Below, piece after piece: positions 16,668 through 24,991 of a DNA stretch of 35,287 bases (position 1 is the stretch's first letter; every line of letters starts with the position of its first letter). Location: the NCBI GenBank assembly GCA_026196105.1, contig JAPHRK010000057.1, forward strand, positions 1-35,287. The letters are read 5' to 3'. The translations under genes were made by a program, and so were the position numbers. The notes under the pieces were generated by a model that was not told the DNA's origin, did not search any database, and saw only the letters and a program-made list of their open reading frames with translations. This stretch comes from Rhodospirillales bacterium. GTDB lineage: Bacteria; Pseudomonadota; Alphaproteobacteria; Rhodospirillales; JAPHRK01.

Positions 16668-18400
16668 CCATCATAATGATCAAAGATTCTTGCCATTTCA
16701 GTTTCAATAGAGAGAAACGCCTCTAAGACCTTCGGGTCAAATTCGTTTGGGTCGGTCCGACCGTCACCTTCAGTGATGATCTTCAAAGTTTTTTCGTGAG
16801 AAAACCCCGGTTTATAAACTCGTTCTTGGCGGAGGGCATCATAAACATCTACCACTCCAACAATTCTGGCGGAAAGGGGAATGTCATCCCCAGATAAGCC
16901 ATTTGGATAGCCTTTGCCGTTGTATTTTTCATGGTGGCCCAGCGCTATCTCAGCCGCCATAGCCATTCGAGGGGAATCACCTAAAATTTTTGCCCCATAA
17001 ACAGGGTGAGATTTCATTGCCGTAAATTCGTCATCAGTCAGGCGACCAGGTTTTTTTAAGATATCAGGATTGACGTGAATTTTTCCTACATCGTGCATTT
17101 GAGCAGAGTAGTGAATAGTACGGATAAACTCTCCTGATTGTCCCATGGCTTCGGCGATAGCGCGAGAATATTCATTGATTCGGACAATATGATCGCCCGT
17201 ATCTTCATCATTGGCTTCAGAAGCGCGTGCTAAAGAATTTACCGTGTAGATAAAGGCTTTTTCTGTGTTGGTTTGTTCATGTGAGATACGGTGCAAACCA
17301 CTGGCATAAACTGCCAATCCTTTGAGAACGTTTGCATCGAGTTTCGTTACTTTGCGTCCTTTATAATAGGCAACCAAAGCAATCCGCCCACTGTTGAAAG
17401 TGGTAAAACGCTCAATAGTTCCGATCCTTTCCCGAACAGAAGGGTGAAAACGTTCTTGAAAGCATTCGATCGTCTCGCCTTCGTCTTCCCAGTTCGCCCA
17501 GGTTAATTCGTTAACACCTTGCAAAATTGCATAATTTTCTGTGCGCGGATCAATGATAATTTCATCAGGCTCTCTGATGATTCCCTCTTCTGTTTCACAA
17601 TAAATATACCCTTTTAAAAGGCCTTCATCAAACTCAGCAAGAAAGACGTGAGTCGGGAACAGGTCTGTTTTTGATTTTCCGGAGGTCATCAAAATTCTCA
17701 AAATACCTTTATGGAGGTCTTGCAGATCAAATTCGCCCCTTTCGTAATCAGAAAAAGCCGCCCCAAGAAAATCTGTCATCTTATTAATTTGAGATTGGGA
17801 TTCAGCTAAATGACGCTGGAGGCTGTGTATTTTTGTTGAATCGTGACCGGAAACAAAAACTGAGTCGACGCCCTCTCTCCCTCTGAACGTATAATCAATA
17901 TCGACCCCTTCTAGAGAGAAGGAGGTTTGAACTTTTTTATCCTGACATACCACGCTTTCAACATGGGTTGTATAGTTTGGTGGCAAGAGAGACTGTACGG
18001 CGTCTTCATCCAAGCTTAGTCGAGTAAGCTGTGAGCGTACTGAGGGGTTGAAGTATTCAACGTTACCTTCTTGATCTAATTTCAAAACTAAATCTGGGTT
18101 CATTTCAGGAAAATGCCCCATCAGTTCTCGCTGGCGATGGCCTGAAAGCATCTTACCTATCAAGGTAACAATCCCAGGAACGAGAAAGGGGATGATGAGT
18201 TTCCCCAATCCGTATAAAGGTTGCTTTTCAAAAGAAGCTATCAATTCGGTCAGATAATTTACCCCAACCATTGAAGAGTTTAAAAAGCTAAAAAGATGAA
18301 TTGTCGTGCCGACAACTAAGGCAGCTAAGGGAGGTCTTGAAAAAACAGCGGTTAAAGCTGTTATAAAAAAACTTGAGTTATTATTTGTTTTGAATGTCAT
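16664..18400 (-). CDS. Membrane PAS/GAF-like HD-GYP phosphodiesterase
   Basis: A 578-residue protein. Two N-terminal hydrophobic segments (about 10-45 and 63-85), a PAS-like region (about 96-190), a coil, a GAF-like sensory region (about 225-375), then a compact, canonical HD-GYP domain (about 380-570). H404, H436-D437 (MHDVGKIHVN), H465, HHE (489-491) and GYP (497-499) are all present, consistent with c-di-GMP hydrolysis. ATG start with AAGG about 8 nt upstream. It converges on the DUF2920 gene with a 4-nt overlap of coding ends, so mutual transcriptional interference is possible. Confidence 0.92.
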   Translation of the reverse strand: MTFKTNNNSSFFITALTAVFSRPPLAALVVGTTIHLFSFLNSSMVGVNYLTELIASFEKQPLYGLGKLIIPFLVPGIVTLIGKMLSGHRQRELMGHFPEMNPDLVLKLDQEGNVEYFNPSVRSQLTRLSLDEDAVQSLLPPNYTTHVESVVCQDKKVQTSFSLEGVDIDYTFRGREGVDSVFVSGHDSTKIHSLQRHLAESQSQINKMTDFLGAAFSDYERGEFDLQDLHKGILRILMTSGKSKTDLFPTHVFLAEFDEGLLKGYIYCETEEGIIREPDEIIIDPRTENYAILQGVNELTWANWEDEGETIECFQERFHPSVRERIGTIERFTTFNSGRIALVAYYKGRKVTKLDANVLKGLAVYASGLHRISHEQTNTEKAFIYTVNSLARASEANDEDTGDHIVRINEYSRAIAEAMGQSGEFIRTIHYSAQMHDVGKIHVNPDILKKPGRLTDDEFTAMKSHPVYGAKILGDSPRMAMAAEIALGHHEKYNGKGYPNGLSGDDIPLSARIVGVVDVYDALRQERVYKPGFSHEKTLKIITEGDGRTDPNEFDPKVLEAFLSIETEMARIFDHYDG

Positions 18401-18570
18401 TTATAACCTTGGTGGTCGGTGATTGGAGCAGCTCAAATTAAATGATAATTATATATCAAACTTACAAGAAGTCCTGATCACATTTTCGGCATTTAATTGA
18501 GAGTAAATTCATTCATGTCTTCAATTAATACTAGTTATAGCAGTATTTCCACCTCGGAGTCCAAGCTGGT

Positions 18571-18771
18571 ATGAAAGCCATGGCTCTCCCACACCTTATC
18601 CCTTGGACAATTCTGGTGGTTTGGCTGTTGAGCGTGATGGTCGGGCCAGAGGCACCTAGTGGTGCCTTAGCTTACTTTGCATGGGCCTTAATCGTAACAG
18701 ATACCATATCCCTCGTTTTTGATTACACCGATGCCTTTAAGTGGTGGCATGGTGATCGGGCTATTGCATAA
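18571..18771 (+). CDS. Small two-helix membrane protein, hypothetical
   Basis: A 66-residue protein with hydrophobic segments at about residues 6-25 and 31-50, ending in a charged tail FDYTDAFKWWHGDRAIA. The pattern of a last helix followed by D-x-x-D-A and a WxxGDR tail looks conserved-protein-like, but I cannot name a family. GGAG (18556-18559) lies 11 nt before the ATG, which is a little far. ATG at 18580 is an alternative. It ends 3 nt before the convergent secreted-protein gene. Confidence 0.55.
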   Translation: MKAMALPHLIPWTILVVWLLSVMVGPEAPSGALAYFAWALIVTDTISLVFDYTDAFKWWHGDRAIA

Positions 18772-18774
18772 AGT

Positions 18775-19071
18775 TTATTTGCTACAAGCCGTAAAAGCTT
18801 CAGCAACCATAGCTGTTGTTGTCATAAGTGACGAGTCCATGGTGAGTTTGCCGCCGTTGGCGATAAACTGGGATAAGGCCGTTGCCGGGACCGTTGTTGC
18901 CAGACGTTTTACAGTGCAGGAGCAAGTGGATTCAGAGGCTGATTTTGCACCAGTGCACCAGCTAACGAATTGCTGTTCCTGAGCTTGGGAATAGGCTTCC
19001 AGTGCATAGGCAGGAAGGGTTGTGAACATGAGGGGGGCGCAAAGGGCTAAAAGGGCAGCAATTTTTTTCAT
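18775..19071 (-). CDS. Small secreted cysteine-containing protein
   Basis: A 98-residue protein with a clear signal peptide (MKKIAALLALCAPLMFTTLP, cleavage near AYA-LE, about residue 23). The mature part has four Cys, three of them clustered in WCTGAKSASESTCSCTVKRL and one near the end (FTACSK), suggesting two disulfides in the periplasm. Family unknown to me. Its ATG overlaps the stop of the haloacid dehalogenase gene as ATGA, so it is translationally coupled. A functional link to that enzyme is not evident. Confidence 0.72.
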   Translation of the reverse strand: MKKIAALLALCAPLMFTTLPAYALEAYSQAQEQQFVSWCTGAKSASESTCSCTVKRLATTVPATALSQFIANGGKLTMDSSLMTTTAMVAEAFTACSK

Positions 19072-19754
19072 TGTTCTTTTCCGTTCTGTTTTATTTGGTC
19101 AGCAAGGGTTGATAATGAGGGAAGAGAGAGGGTGGGGTCAATGCCCCAGGGGTCAAAGACCATTTCAGGATTGCGTTGAATCCAAGCCGCTCTCATACCA
19201 GCAGAGATCGCCCCAATAACATCAAAAGGGTTACTGGAGATCAACCAGGCCTCACCTCCTGTGCTCCCTGTTTCTCGCAAGAAATGACTGTAAACCCCTG
19301 GGTTGGGTTTAAATGATTTGATCGAATCAACACTGACAACTCCATGAAATAGTTCACGGATACCCGCAGCAACCAACAAACCTTCTACGGCCTCCTGGCT
19401 TCCATTCGAGAAAGCATAAAGTTTAAAATCCGCATCTCTAGCTTGCTCAAGACAAGCCCTTACATCATCAAAAGCAGGAAGGACTTTATAGGCTGCCATT
19501 AAAGCTTGTTTGTCGGTATCGCTGAGGGACTGTTTTAGATAGAGGCCGGTGTAATCTAAGGCATTGCGGGTGACGACAGCAAAGTTCTCATAATTTTGCA
19601 TCAGGCCCCGGCGGAAAGAGTATTCAAGTTGTTTATCCCGCCAGATTTGTGAAAACGCCGCAGCTTTGTCACCGACCCTTTTTTCAAGCTCAGCAAGAAT
19701 CCCTTGGGTATCAATCAGAGTCCCATAAACATCAAAGCCCAATGTGATTGTCAT
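19068..19754 (-). CDS. L-2-haloacid dehalogenase (HAD type II)
   Basis: It would hydrolyse L-2-haloalkanoic acids to D-2-hydroxy acids with an Asp nucleophile. The 228-residue protein keeps, at a constant offset of two, all nine active-site residues known from Pseudomonas L-DEX YL: D8, T12, R39, S116, K149, Y155, S173, N175, D178. They lie in FDVYGTLID, WRDKQLEYSF, AFSNGS, SFKPNPGVY and SSNPFDVIGA. This makes a true dehalogenase likelier than a generic HAD phosphatase, although the natural substrate may differ. It is coupled to the small secreted protein by ATGA. Confidence 0.9.
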   Translation of the reverse strand: MTITLGFDVYGTLIDTQGILAELEKRVGDKAAAFSQIWRDKQLEYSFRRGLMQNYENFAVVTRNALDYTGLYLKQSLSDTDKQALMAAYKVLPAFDDVRACLEQARDADFKLYAFSNGSQEAVEGLLVAAGIRELFHGVVSVDSIKSFKPNPGVYSHFLRETGSTGGEAWLISSNPFDVIGAISAGMRAAWIQRNPEMVFDPWGIDPTLSLPSLSTLADQIKQNGKEQ

Positions 19755-19844
19755 TCGCCGTGTTCTCCCAGAAGCTCTAGATTTATATTTGCAATTTTTC
19801 TTAGATTACAAACAATATCTAGAAACAATCAATTGGGTAAAACT

Positions 19845-20327
19845 TTAAGCGCCGCAGCATTTCTTATGTTTCTTCCCTGAACCACAAGGGCAAGGGTCGT
19901 TGCGGCCTACTTTTTCAACAACGCGCTGCTCGCCTTTAGGGTTCATTTGGCAATCAGCAAAAACCCAATTGCCTTCTTCGCGTTTAAACATAGCCAGCTC
20001 ATGGTGAATGGCTTGTTGGGTGCCTTCGCGGTATTTGGCAACAAACTCGACAGTCCCTGTTTCATCTTTTTCTCCGCCGTCAGATGTTTGGCGAATATCC
20101 AGCCCCTGCCATTTTGTGTTAGCGGCACTGGCCTCAAACTCTTCAATGTTAAAGTCACTGCGCTGCTGAGTTGATAACGTTTTTGCCAAGTAAGCGCCAT
20201 TACCCAAAGTAAAGGCCGTGTAACGAGAACGCATCAGGGCTTCTGCTGTCGGGGCAGGAGTGCCTGCGTGGTATAGACCGCAACAAGCTTCTAAGATTTG
20301 GCCTGAGCCACAAGGACAGTTAGACAT
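19845..20327 (-). CDS. YchJ-like protein with two SEC-C zinc motifs
   Basis: A 160-residue YchJ/UPF0225 protein. N-terminal SEC-C motif C4-x-C6-x8-C15-C16, a central NTF2-like YchJ domain (about 30-135; [37 protein letters not shown]), and a C-terminal SEC-C motif C146-x-C148-x8-C157-C158 like the SecA tail. The motifs bind zinc and may contact SecB or ribosomes, by analogy with SecA; no enzymatic role is known. Divergent from the DUF169 gene. The 90-nt gap to the dehalogenase holds only a weak 5-bp inverted repeat. Confidence 0.9.
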   Translation of the reverse strand: MSNCPCGSGQILEACCGLYHAGTPAPTAEALMRSRYTAFTLGNGAYLAKTLSTQQRSDFNIEEFEASAANTKWQGLDIRQTSDGGEKDETGTVEFVAKYREGTQQAIHHELAMFKREEGNWVFADCQMNPKGEQRVVEKVGRNDPCPCGSGKKHKKCCGA

Positions 20328-20500
20328 TAAATGGCTTCCTTTGAGGGGTGAGGGATGTAATCATTTGGGCAGACACTTAAAGGAAATAAAAGAAAACGGC
20401 AATGCCATGCTGAACCAATAAGTAAAAATTGCAATAGTTCGCACGGTAACTTAATTTGAATTCTACAGAGACGGCATTTATGAATAAAAGGGAGCAAGAC

Positions 20501-21277
20501 GTGACAAACAATGACCAAACCTATGACTGGAACCAAATTCTTGAAGGGCTAAACAAGTACCTGCGCTTGAGAGCTACTCCCATTGGCATGAAGCTTTATG
20601 AGACCGTTGAAGAAATGGAAGCCGTGCCAAAAATTCGTCGCCCAAAAGATATCCATACCGCCGATCAAATCGTTGGACAGGCTTGTCGTTTAGGGTGGAC
20701 CGTTGGGGCAACCGCAGCTGATTTTGTTGGCCCTCAGTGTGGGGCTGTGATGGGGTTGCGCCCTCAAGATGAGGAATGGCAAAAGGGTGAACGCTATGTA
20801 GGGGTTTGGTGGAAAACACCTGAAGATGCCGAAAAACATCAGTCCGAGATGGATGTGGTCCCGGCTGGAAAATACACAGCCATGGCGGTTTCTCCATTAG
20901 CTTCAGGCAGGTTGGACCCGCCTGATATTTGTTTGATTTATGCAACGCCGGCGCAGATGATTTTGTTCATCAATGGGCTGCAATGGACAGGGTTTAAGAA
21001 GCTTCAATGGGGGTGTGTTGGTGAGTCGTCCTGTTCAGATTCTTGGGGGCGTGCTTTAGCTACTGGAGAGCCAAGCTTGTCTCTTCCCTGCTTTGCTGAA
21101 CGTCGCTATGGCGGTGTCCTGGAAGATGAAATGCTGATGGCGGTCCCTCCAAGTTACCTGCCAAAAATTATCGAAGGGTTGGCGGCTCTTTCAGCTAATG
21201 GTTTGCGGTATCCAATCCCACAATACGGCATCCAAAATGATGTTCGGGCTGGGTTAGCAGCCAGTTATAGTAAGTAG
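20501..21277 (+). CDS. DUF169 family protein
   Basis: A 258-residue DUF169 protein. The family pattern includes DWNQILEGLNKYLRL, ATPIGMKLYE, a conserved Cys in GQACRLGW, PQCGAVMGL, GESSCSDSWGRAL, and GEPSLSLPCFAERRYGG. DUF169 proteins have no established biochemical function and are, to my knowledge, frequent in anaerobes and archaea. The conserved Cys residues suggest metal or thiol chemistry (inference). GTG 20501 is chosen because AAAGGGAG (20487-20494) lies 6 nt upstream; ATG 20480 and TTG 20456 lack such a site. It lies 77 nt before the fused beta-oxidation gene and may be co-transcribed. Confidence 0.85.
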   Translation: MTNNDQTYDWNQILEGLNKYLRLRATPIGMKLYETVEEMEAVPKIRRPKDIHTADQIVGQACRLGWTVGATAADFVGPQCGAVMGLRPQDEEWQKGERYVGVWWKTPEDAEKHQSEMDVVPAGKYTAMAVSPLASGRLDPPDICLIYATPAQMILFINGLQWTGFKKLQWGCVGESSCSDSWGRALATGEPSLSLPCFAERRYGGVLEDEMLMAVPPSYLPKIIEGLAALSANGLRYPIPQYGIQNDVRAGLAASYSK

Positions 21278-21354
21278 AGGATTCTTTTACGGTGCGTTGG
21301 TCGTTTCTCACTGCTATGACACTGTAAATCGCTCATACAAATAGGTGGAAACAG

Positions 21355-23379
21355 ATGGCTATTCGCAAAGAGAATTTTGATAATCCGGTTTTACTTTCTC
21401 CCTCCCGTGGCATGCCCAAAAGCATTGCGATCATCGGGGCGGGGACTATCGGGCCGGATATTGGATATTATCTTAAAAGCGCGTTGCCTGACCTTGAGCT
21501 TGTTCTGATTGACATCAACGAACAAGCTCTTGAGAAAGCCGTAGGCCGTATTGATGCCTATAGAGAAAAAGGGGTTAAGCGCGGTAAAATATCCGCTGAT
21601 CTGGCTGAGAAGATCAAACAGAATATTGTTACCTCAACGGACTACCAATCTTTGGCCCATTGTGATTGGGTTTTGGAAGCTGCAACAGAAAACCTCAAAC
21701 TGAAGAGAGAGATTTTCTCAACCGTTGAAGGTTTGATCCGTCCTGATGCTTTGATCACTTCAAATACCAGCTCTTTACCTGCAGACCGTCTGTTCTCTCA
21801 CCTGAAAAACCCAGAACGGGCCACGGTTACTCACTTCTTTGCCCCGGCTTTCCAAAACCCTGCTGTTGAAGTGGTGGAATGGGATAAAGGTGATCACGAG
21901 GTTGTTGATTACCTGCGGTGGTTCTTCTACCAAACTGGTAAAGTGCCTATGGTCACGGCAGATGAAGTCTGCTTCATGCTTGATCGTATTTTTGATAACT
22001 GGTGCAACGAAGCAGCTCTGTTGTTGGATAAGGCTGAGCCTGCTGAAGTCGATTCTGTTTCTACAGAGTTTGTCCATGCTGGCCCGTTCTTCGTGCTTAA
22101 CCTTGCCAACGGTAACCCTATTATTGTTGAGACCAACACCCTGCAAATGGAAGAAGAAGGCGAGCATTACCGCCCGGCTGCAATCTTTGAAACTGCAGGA
22201 AGATGGGAGACAGTTAATCCTGGTGTTTCTTTGGATGTTGACGCCGGGAAAGCAAAAACCATCCGTGACCGTATGCTCGGTATTTTGTTCTCCCAAAGTT
22301 TTGACATTATAGACCGCAATATTGGCGATACCGCAGATCTGGATTTAGGTTGTTGTATTGCTCTTGGCTTTAAAAAAGGCCCCATTGAATTGATGAAAGA
22401 AATGGGCGTTGCTGAAGTTGAGCGGATCATGGCGGAGTTTGCCAAATACAAACCCGGAATGCCGCAACCAGCAAAACCAATTGCTGACTACTTCAACTAC
22501 AAGCGTTTCCTTTTGGTCAGTGAAATCGATAATACAGTTGTTATTACCCTGCGTCGCCCTGAAGCCATGAACGCTTTGCACGACGAAATGACCGATGAAA
22601 TTCTTGATGTTATCACCACCAATGAAGGTCGGGACGACGTTGCTGGCTTTGTCATCACTGGATACGGCACTCGTGCCTTCTGTGCTGGGGCTGACATTGG
22701 CAAGTTCCCCTCAATGCTTGGTGATAAACAACAGTCTATTGAATATTCGCGGGCTTGCTCACGCTTGTTGCTCCACTTAGATCAATGTAAAAAACCAGTC
22801 GTTGCCGCCCTCAACGGTATGGCCCTTGGTGGTGGTTTAGAATTGGCAACCCGTTGCCATGCGCTTATTGCCGCTCCGCAGGCTTGGATGCAGCTTCCAG
22901 AAATCACTCTTGGTATTGTCCCAGGTATTGGTGCCATGGTTGTGCCTTACCGCCGCTGGCCTGCTGCGGCTGATACCTTCCATGGTATGTTGCTCAAAGC
23001 TGAAAAGCTCAAAGCAAAACAAGCCTTGGAAATTGGCATGCTTGAGAAGCTGGTTGATAGCCAAGATGATTTGATCCCTGAGGCGGTTAAGATGGTTAAA
23101 ACCATGACTGCTACAGGCGATCACATCGCCGCTGCCCCGGTAACTATTTCTTCAGTTCCTGCTGGCATTACAGAAAGTGTCACCGGGCAGGTCTTGAGCC
23201 AAGATATCATCAAGATCATTACTAAAGCCGTGAATGCTGCTGCTGCTGCTGATTCCTTAAATGAAGCCTTAGAAATTGGCTATGCCGCTTTTGGTGACAG
23301 CGCTTGTACAGGTGCTGCTAAAGAGGGCATTAGCTCTTTCATGGAACGTCGCAAACCTGATTTTGCAAAAACAGGTTGA
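21355..23379 (+). CDS. 3-hydroxyacyl-CoA dehydrogenase / enoyl-CoA hydratase fusion
   Basis: A 674-residue bifunctional protein with the dehydrogenase first and the hydratase last, opposite to FadB/FadJ. Dehydrogenase half: NAD-binding GAGTIG (28-33), D53, S139 in SNTSS, catalytic H160 and E172; the position of the catalytic Asn (N208 of human HADH) is D210 in CFMLDRIF. Hydratase half from about 390: AFCAGADIG, and both catalytic Glu, E496 (GGGLELA) and E516 (LPEITLG). The same order occurs in archaeal crotonyl-CoA hydratase/3-hydroxybutyryl-CoA dehydrogenases. No thiolase gene is adjacent. Physiological direction and chain length are unknown. Confidence 0.9.
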   Translation: MAIRKENFDNPVLLSPSRGMPKSIAIIGAGTIGPDIGYYLKSALPDLELVLIDINEQALEKAVGRIDAYREKGVKRGKISADLAEKIKQNIVTSTDYQSLAHCDWVLEAATENLKLKREIFSTVEGLIRPDALITSNTSSLPADRLFSHLKNPERATVTHFFAPAFQNPAVEVVEWDKGDHEVVDYLRWFFYQTGKVPMVTADEVCFMLDRIFDNWCNEAALLLDKAEPAEVDSVSTEFVHAGPFFVLNLANGNPIIVETNTLQMEEEGEHYRPAAIFETAGRWETVNPGVSLDVDAGKAKTIRDRMLGILFSQSFDIIDRNIGDTADLDLGCCIALGFKKGPIELMKEMGVAEVERIMAEFAKYKPGMPQPAKPIADYFNYKRFLLVSEIDNTVVITLRRPEAMNALHDEMTDEILDVITTNEGRDDVAGFVITGYGTRAFCAGADIGKFPSMLGDKQQSIEYSRACSRLLLHLDQCKKPVVAALNGMALGGGLELATRCHALIAAPQAWMQLPEITLGIVPGIGAMVVPYRRWPAAADTFHGMLLKAEKLKAKQALEIGMLEKLVDSQDDLIPEAVKMVKTMTATGDHIAAAPVTISSVPAGITESVTGQVLSQDIIKIITKAVNAAAAADSLNEALEIGYAAFGDSACTGAAKEGISSFMERRKPDFAKTG

Positions 23380-23461
23380 TGGTATAAAGCTCTAAGCCTT
23401 TTTAAGGTACCTACACCTGATAATAGAGTTATTGCTCCATTCATGTGGGGTAATTTCTTGT

Positions 23462-23490
23462 TTGTATTATTTCGAAAATTCTAGTAATAT
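23462..23490 (+). promoter_or_regulatory. Candidate sigma70 promoter for the kappa-GST-like gene
   Basis: TTGTAT (23462-23467), a 17-nt spacer and TAATAT (23485-23490) predict a start near 23497 and a short leader to ATG 23523, with GAAGG about 6 nt before the ATG. It makes this gene independent of the fusion gene 143 nt upstream. Confidence 0.5.
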
Positions 23491-23522
23491 AGATATTTTA
23501 TTGCCTCGATTGAAGGTTTGTT

Positions 23523-24122
23523 ATGACAGCTGTAATCGAATTCTTCTTTGATTTGTCGAGTCCACCATCCTTTATCGCTCATGAACGCTTGATTGAGTTG
23601 GTTGAACGGACAAAAACGACCTTAATTCTGCGTCCCGTGTTGGTGGGAGGTATATTCAAGCTAAGCGGTAATACACCTCCAGTCAGTGTCCCTGCCAAGC
23701 GAAAGTATATGGTAGAAACCGAGCTGCCGCGATTAGCGAAAAATAATAATATTCCTCTCTCCTTCCATACTGATGCCCCCTTCAATTCTCTAAATCTAAT
23801 GCGTGGGGCGATGGTTGCTGATGAGATTGGCAAGCTCCCACAGTATACAACGGCTTTGTTTCGAGCTCAGTGGGTGGAAAAGTGTGATATGAGTAACCTT
23901 GATGCCATTGCAGAAACCTTGAATGCTGCAGGGTTCGATGCACAATACGTGCTGGCTCAGAGCCAAATGGACACCATAAAGAAAAAATTGATTTCGGCTA
24001 CGGAGGCTGCTGTCGCTCTAGGTGTTTTTGGTGTGCCGACTTTTTTCTTGGAAAACGAGATGTTCTTTGGTCAGGAGCATCTTGGGTCACTTGAGCAGAA
24101 AATTATGAAGTGGGTAAGTTGA
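23523..24122 (+). CDS. 2-hydroxychromene-2-carboxylate isomerase / kappa-GST-like
   Basis: A 199-residue DsbA-fold protein of the HCCA isomerase/GST-kappa family, glutathione-dependent enzymes of aromatic degradation or detoxification. FFDLSSP (7-13 plus P14) carries the Ser expected to activate glutathione (S13), LRPVLVGGIF and NNIPLSFH follow, and GVFGVPTFF holds the cis-Pro of the thioredoxin fold. No aromatic-degradation genes are adjacent, so the substrate is open. ATG with a good GAAGG site. Confidence 0.88.
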   Translation: MTAVIEFFFDLSSPPSFIAHERLIELVERTKTTLILRPVLVGGIFKLSGNTPPVSVPAKRKYMVETELPRLAKNNNIPLSFHTDAPFNSLNLMRGAMVADEIGKLPQYTTALFRAQWVEKCDMSNLDAIAETLNAAGFDAQYVLAQSQMDTIKKKLISATEAAVALGVFGVPTFFLENEMFFGQEHLGSLEQKIMKWVS

Positions 24123-24181
24123 GTTTTAGAGTCGGCCTTCATCAAATTGTCATTAAACCGTCACGCCAAGCCACTAGTATC

Positions 24182-24204
24182 TTGGATATAGTCCTTCTAT
24201 CCAA
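24182..24204. repeat. 7-bp inverted repeat upstream of a small ORF
   Basis: TTGGATA (24182-24188) and TATCCAA (24198-24204) are perfect inverted arms with a 9-nt spacer, 28 nt before the ATG of the 53-aa ORF. It could be an operator or a leader hairpin. No other structure explains it. Confidence 0.4.
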
Positions 24205-24231
24205 ATAGAACTATGTGTGCAGGAGATCGGC

Positions 24232-24393
24232 ATGACCGTATATATCCCGTCAGGTGTCATGCGTAATCGCCCTTCGTTGCTCAGAGCTTTAATTGAAGGG
24301 CTTAAAAAACGGCTTACCCTTCGCAAGGATTCAGTAAAGCCAGCTCAGGTGTCTCAGTACCCAACAAAACCACCTTCTCACCAACAATCCTAG
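24232..24393 (+). CDS. Candidate 53-aa basic small protein
   Basis: A short frame: MTVYIPSGVMRNRPSLLRAL, then [12 protein letters not shown] and a Pro/Gln-rich tail. It is strongly basic, and the middle could form an amphipathic helix. AGGAG (24221-24225) lies 6 nt before the ATG, a well-placed site. The last 80 nt are antisense to the 3' end of purN. The general look (short, basic, LLRAL...LKKRL) recalls DUF1127-type proteins, but the diagnostic C-terminal half is absent, so I leave it unnamed. Expression is unproven. Confidence 0.42.
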   Translation: MTVYIPSGVMRNRPSLLRALIEGLKKRLTLRKDSVKPAQVSQYPTKPPSHQQS

Positions 24394-24991
24394 CTTTGTT
24401 CTCTGCGACCAGCTTTAAGGCCATAGGATAAATTTTATGCTCTGATTTAAGGACGCGTGCACCCAGGATGTCCGGGGTGTCGCCGGGTAACACTGGCACT
24501 GCGGCTTGTATGATAATGGGTCCATCGTCCATAGCAGGGCGGACGAAATGAACCGTGCACCCAGTAAACCTCACACCTTCATCAATAACCCTCTCGTGAA
24601 TATGCAGGCCTTTAAAGGCGGGTAATAAAGAGGGGTGGATATTGATTAGGCGGTCATGCCATTTGCGTACGAAACTATCGGTCAGAATGCGCATAAATCC
24701 AGCGAGACAAACGAATTTAACTTTATGCTGAGCAAGTACTTCGTTGATTGCTGCTTCAAATGGTTCTCTGCCATTATAATCTTTATGGCTGACAACTGCG
24801 GTTGGAATGTTTGCTTTTTCAGCTCTCTCCAACCCTTTGACATCAGCAACATTAGAAATGACCACGCAAATCTCAACAGGGAAGCTGTTTTCTGAGCAGG
24901 CATCGATTAAGGCCTGCAGGTTGGTGCCACCGCCTGAGATCAGGACGCCGACTTTGAGTTTAGTTCGTCCGGTACCACCTACTACGCCCAT
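24314..24991 (-). CDS. purN: Phosphoribosylglycinamide formyltransferase
   Basis: PurN formylates glycinamide ribonucleotide using 10-formyltetrahydrofolate in purine synthesis. The 225 residues carry the substrate loop ISGGGTNLQ (18-26) and the catalytic triad N117, H119 ([12 protein letters not shown]) and D155 (PAMDDGPII), each offset by 11 from E. coli PurN (N106, H108, D144). The N-terminus [10 protein letters not shown] is longer than usual and overlaps the end of purM by 10 nt, so a slightly later start is possible. It is co-transcribed with purM. Confidence 0.95.
   Translation of the reverse strand: MGVVGGTGRTKLKVGVLISGGGTNLQALIDACSENSFPVEICVVISNVADVKGLERAEKANIPTAVVSHKDYNGREPFEAAINEVLAQHKVKFVCLAGFMRILTDSFVRKWHDRLINIHPSLLPAFKGLHIHERVIDEGVRFTGCTVHFVRPAMDDGPIIIQAAVPVLPGDTPDILGARVLKSEHKIYPMALKLVAENKARIVGEKVVLLGTETPELALLNPCEG

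Noticed and set aside
24295-24322. GAAGGG/CCCTTC inverted repeat across the purN stop, considered as a terminator
   Set aside because: The T-run lies in the loop rather than after the stem, so it does not fit an intrinsic terminator.
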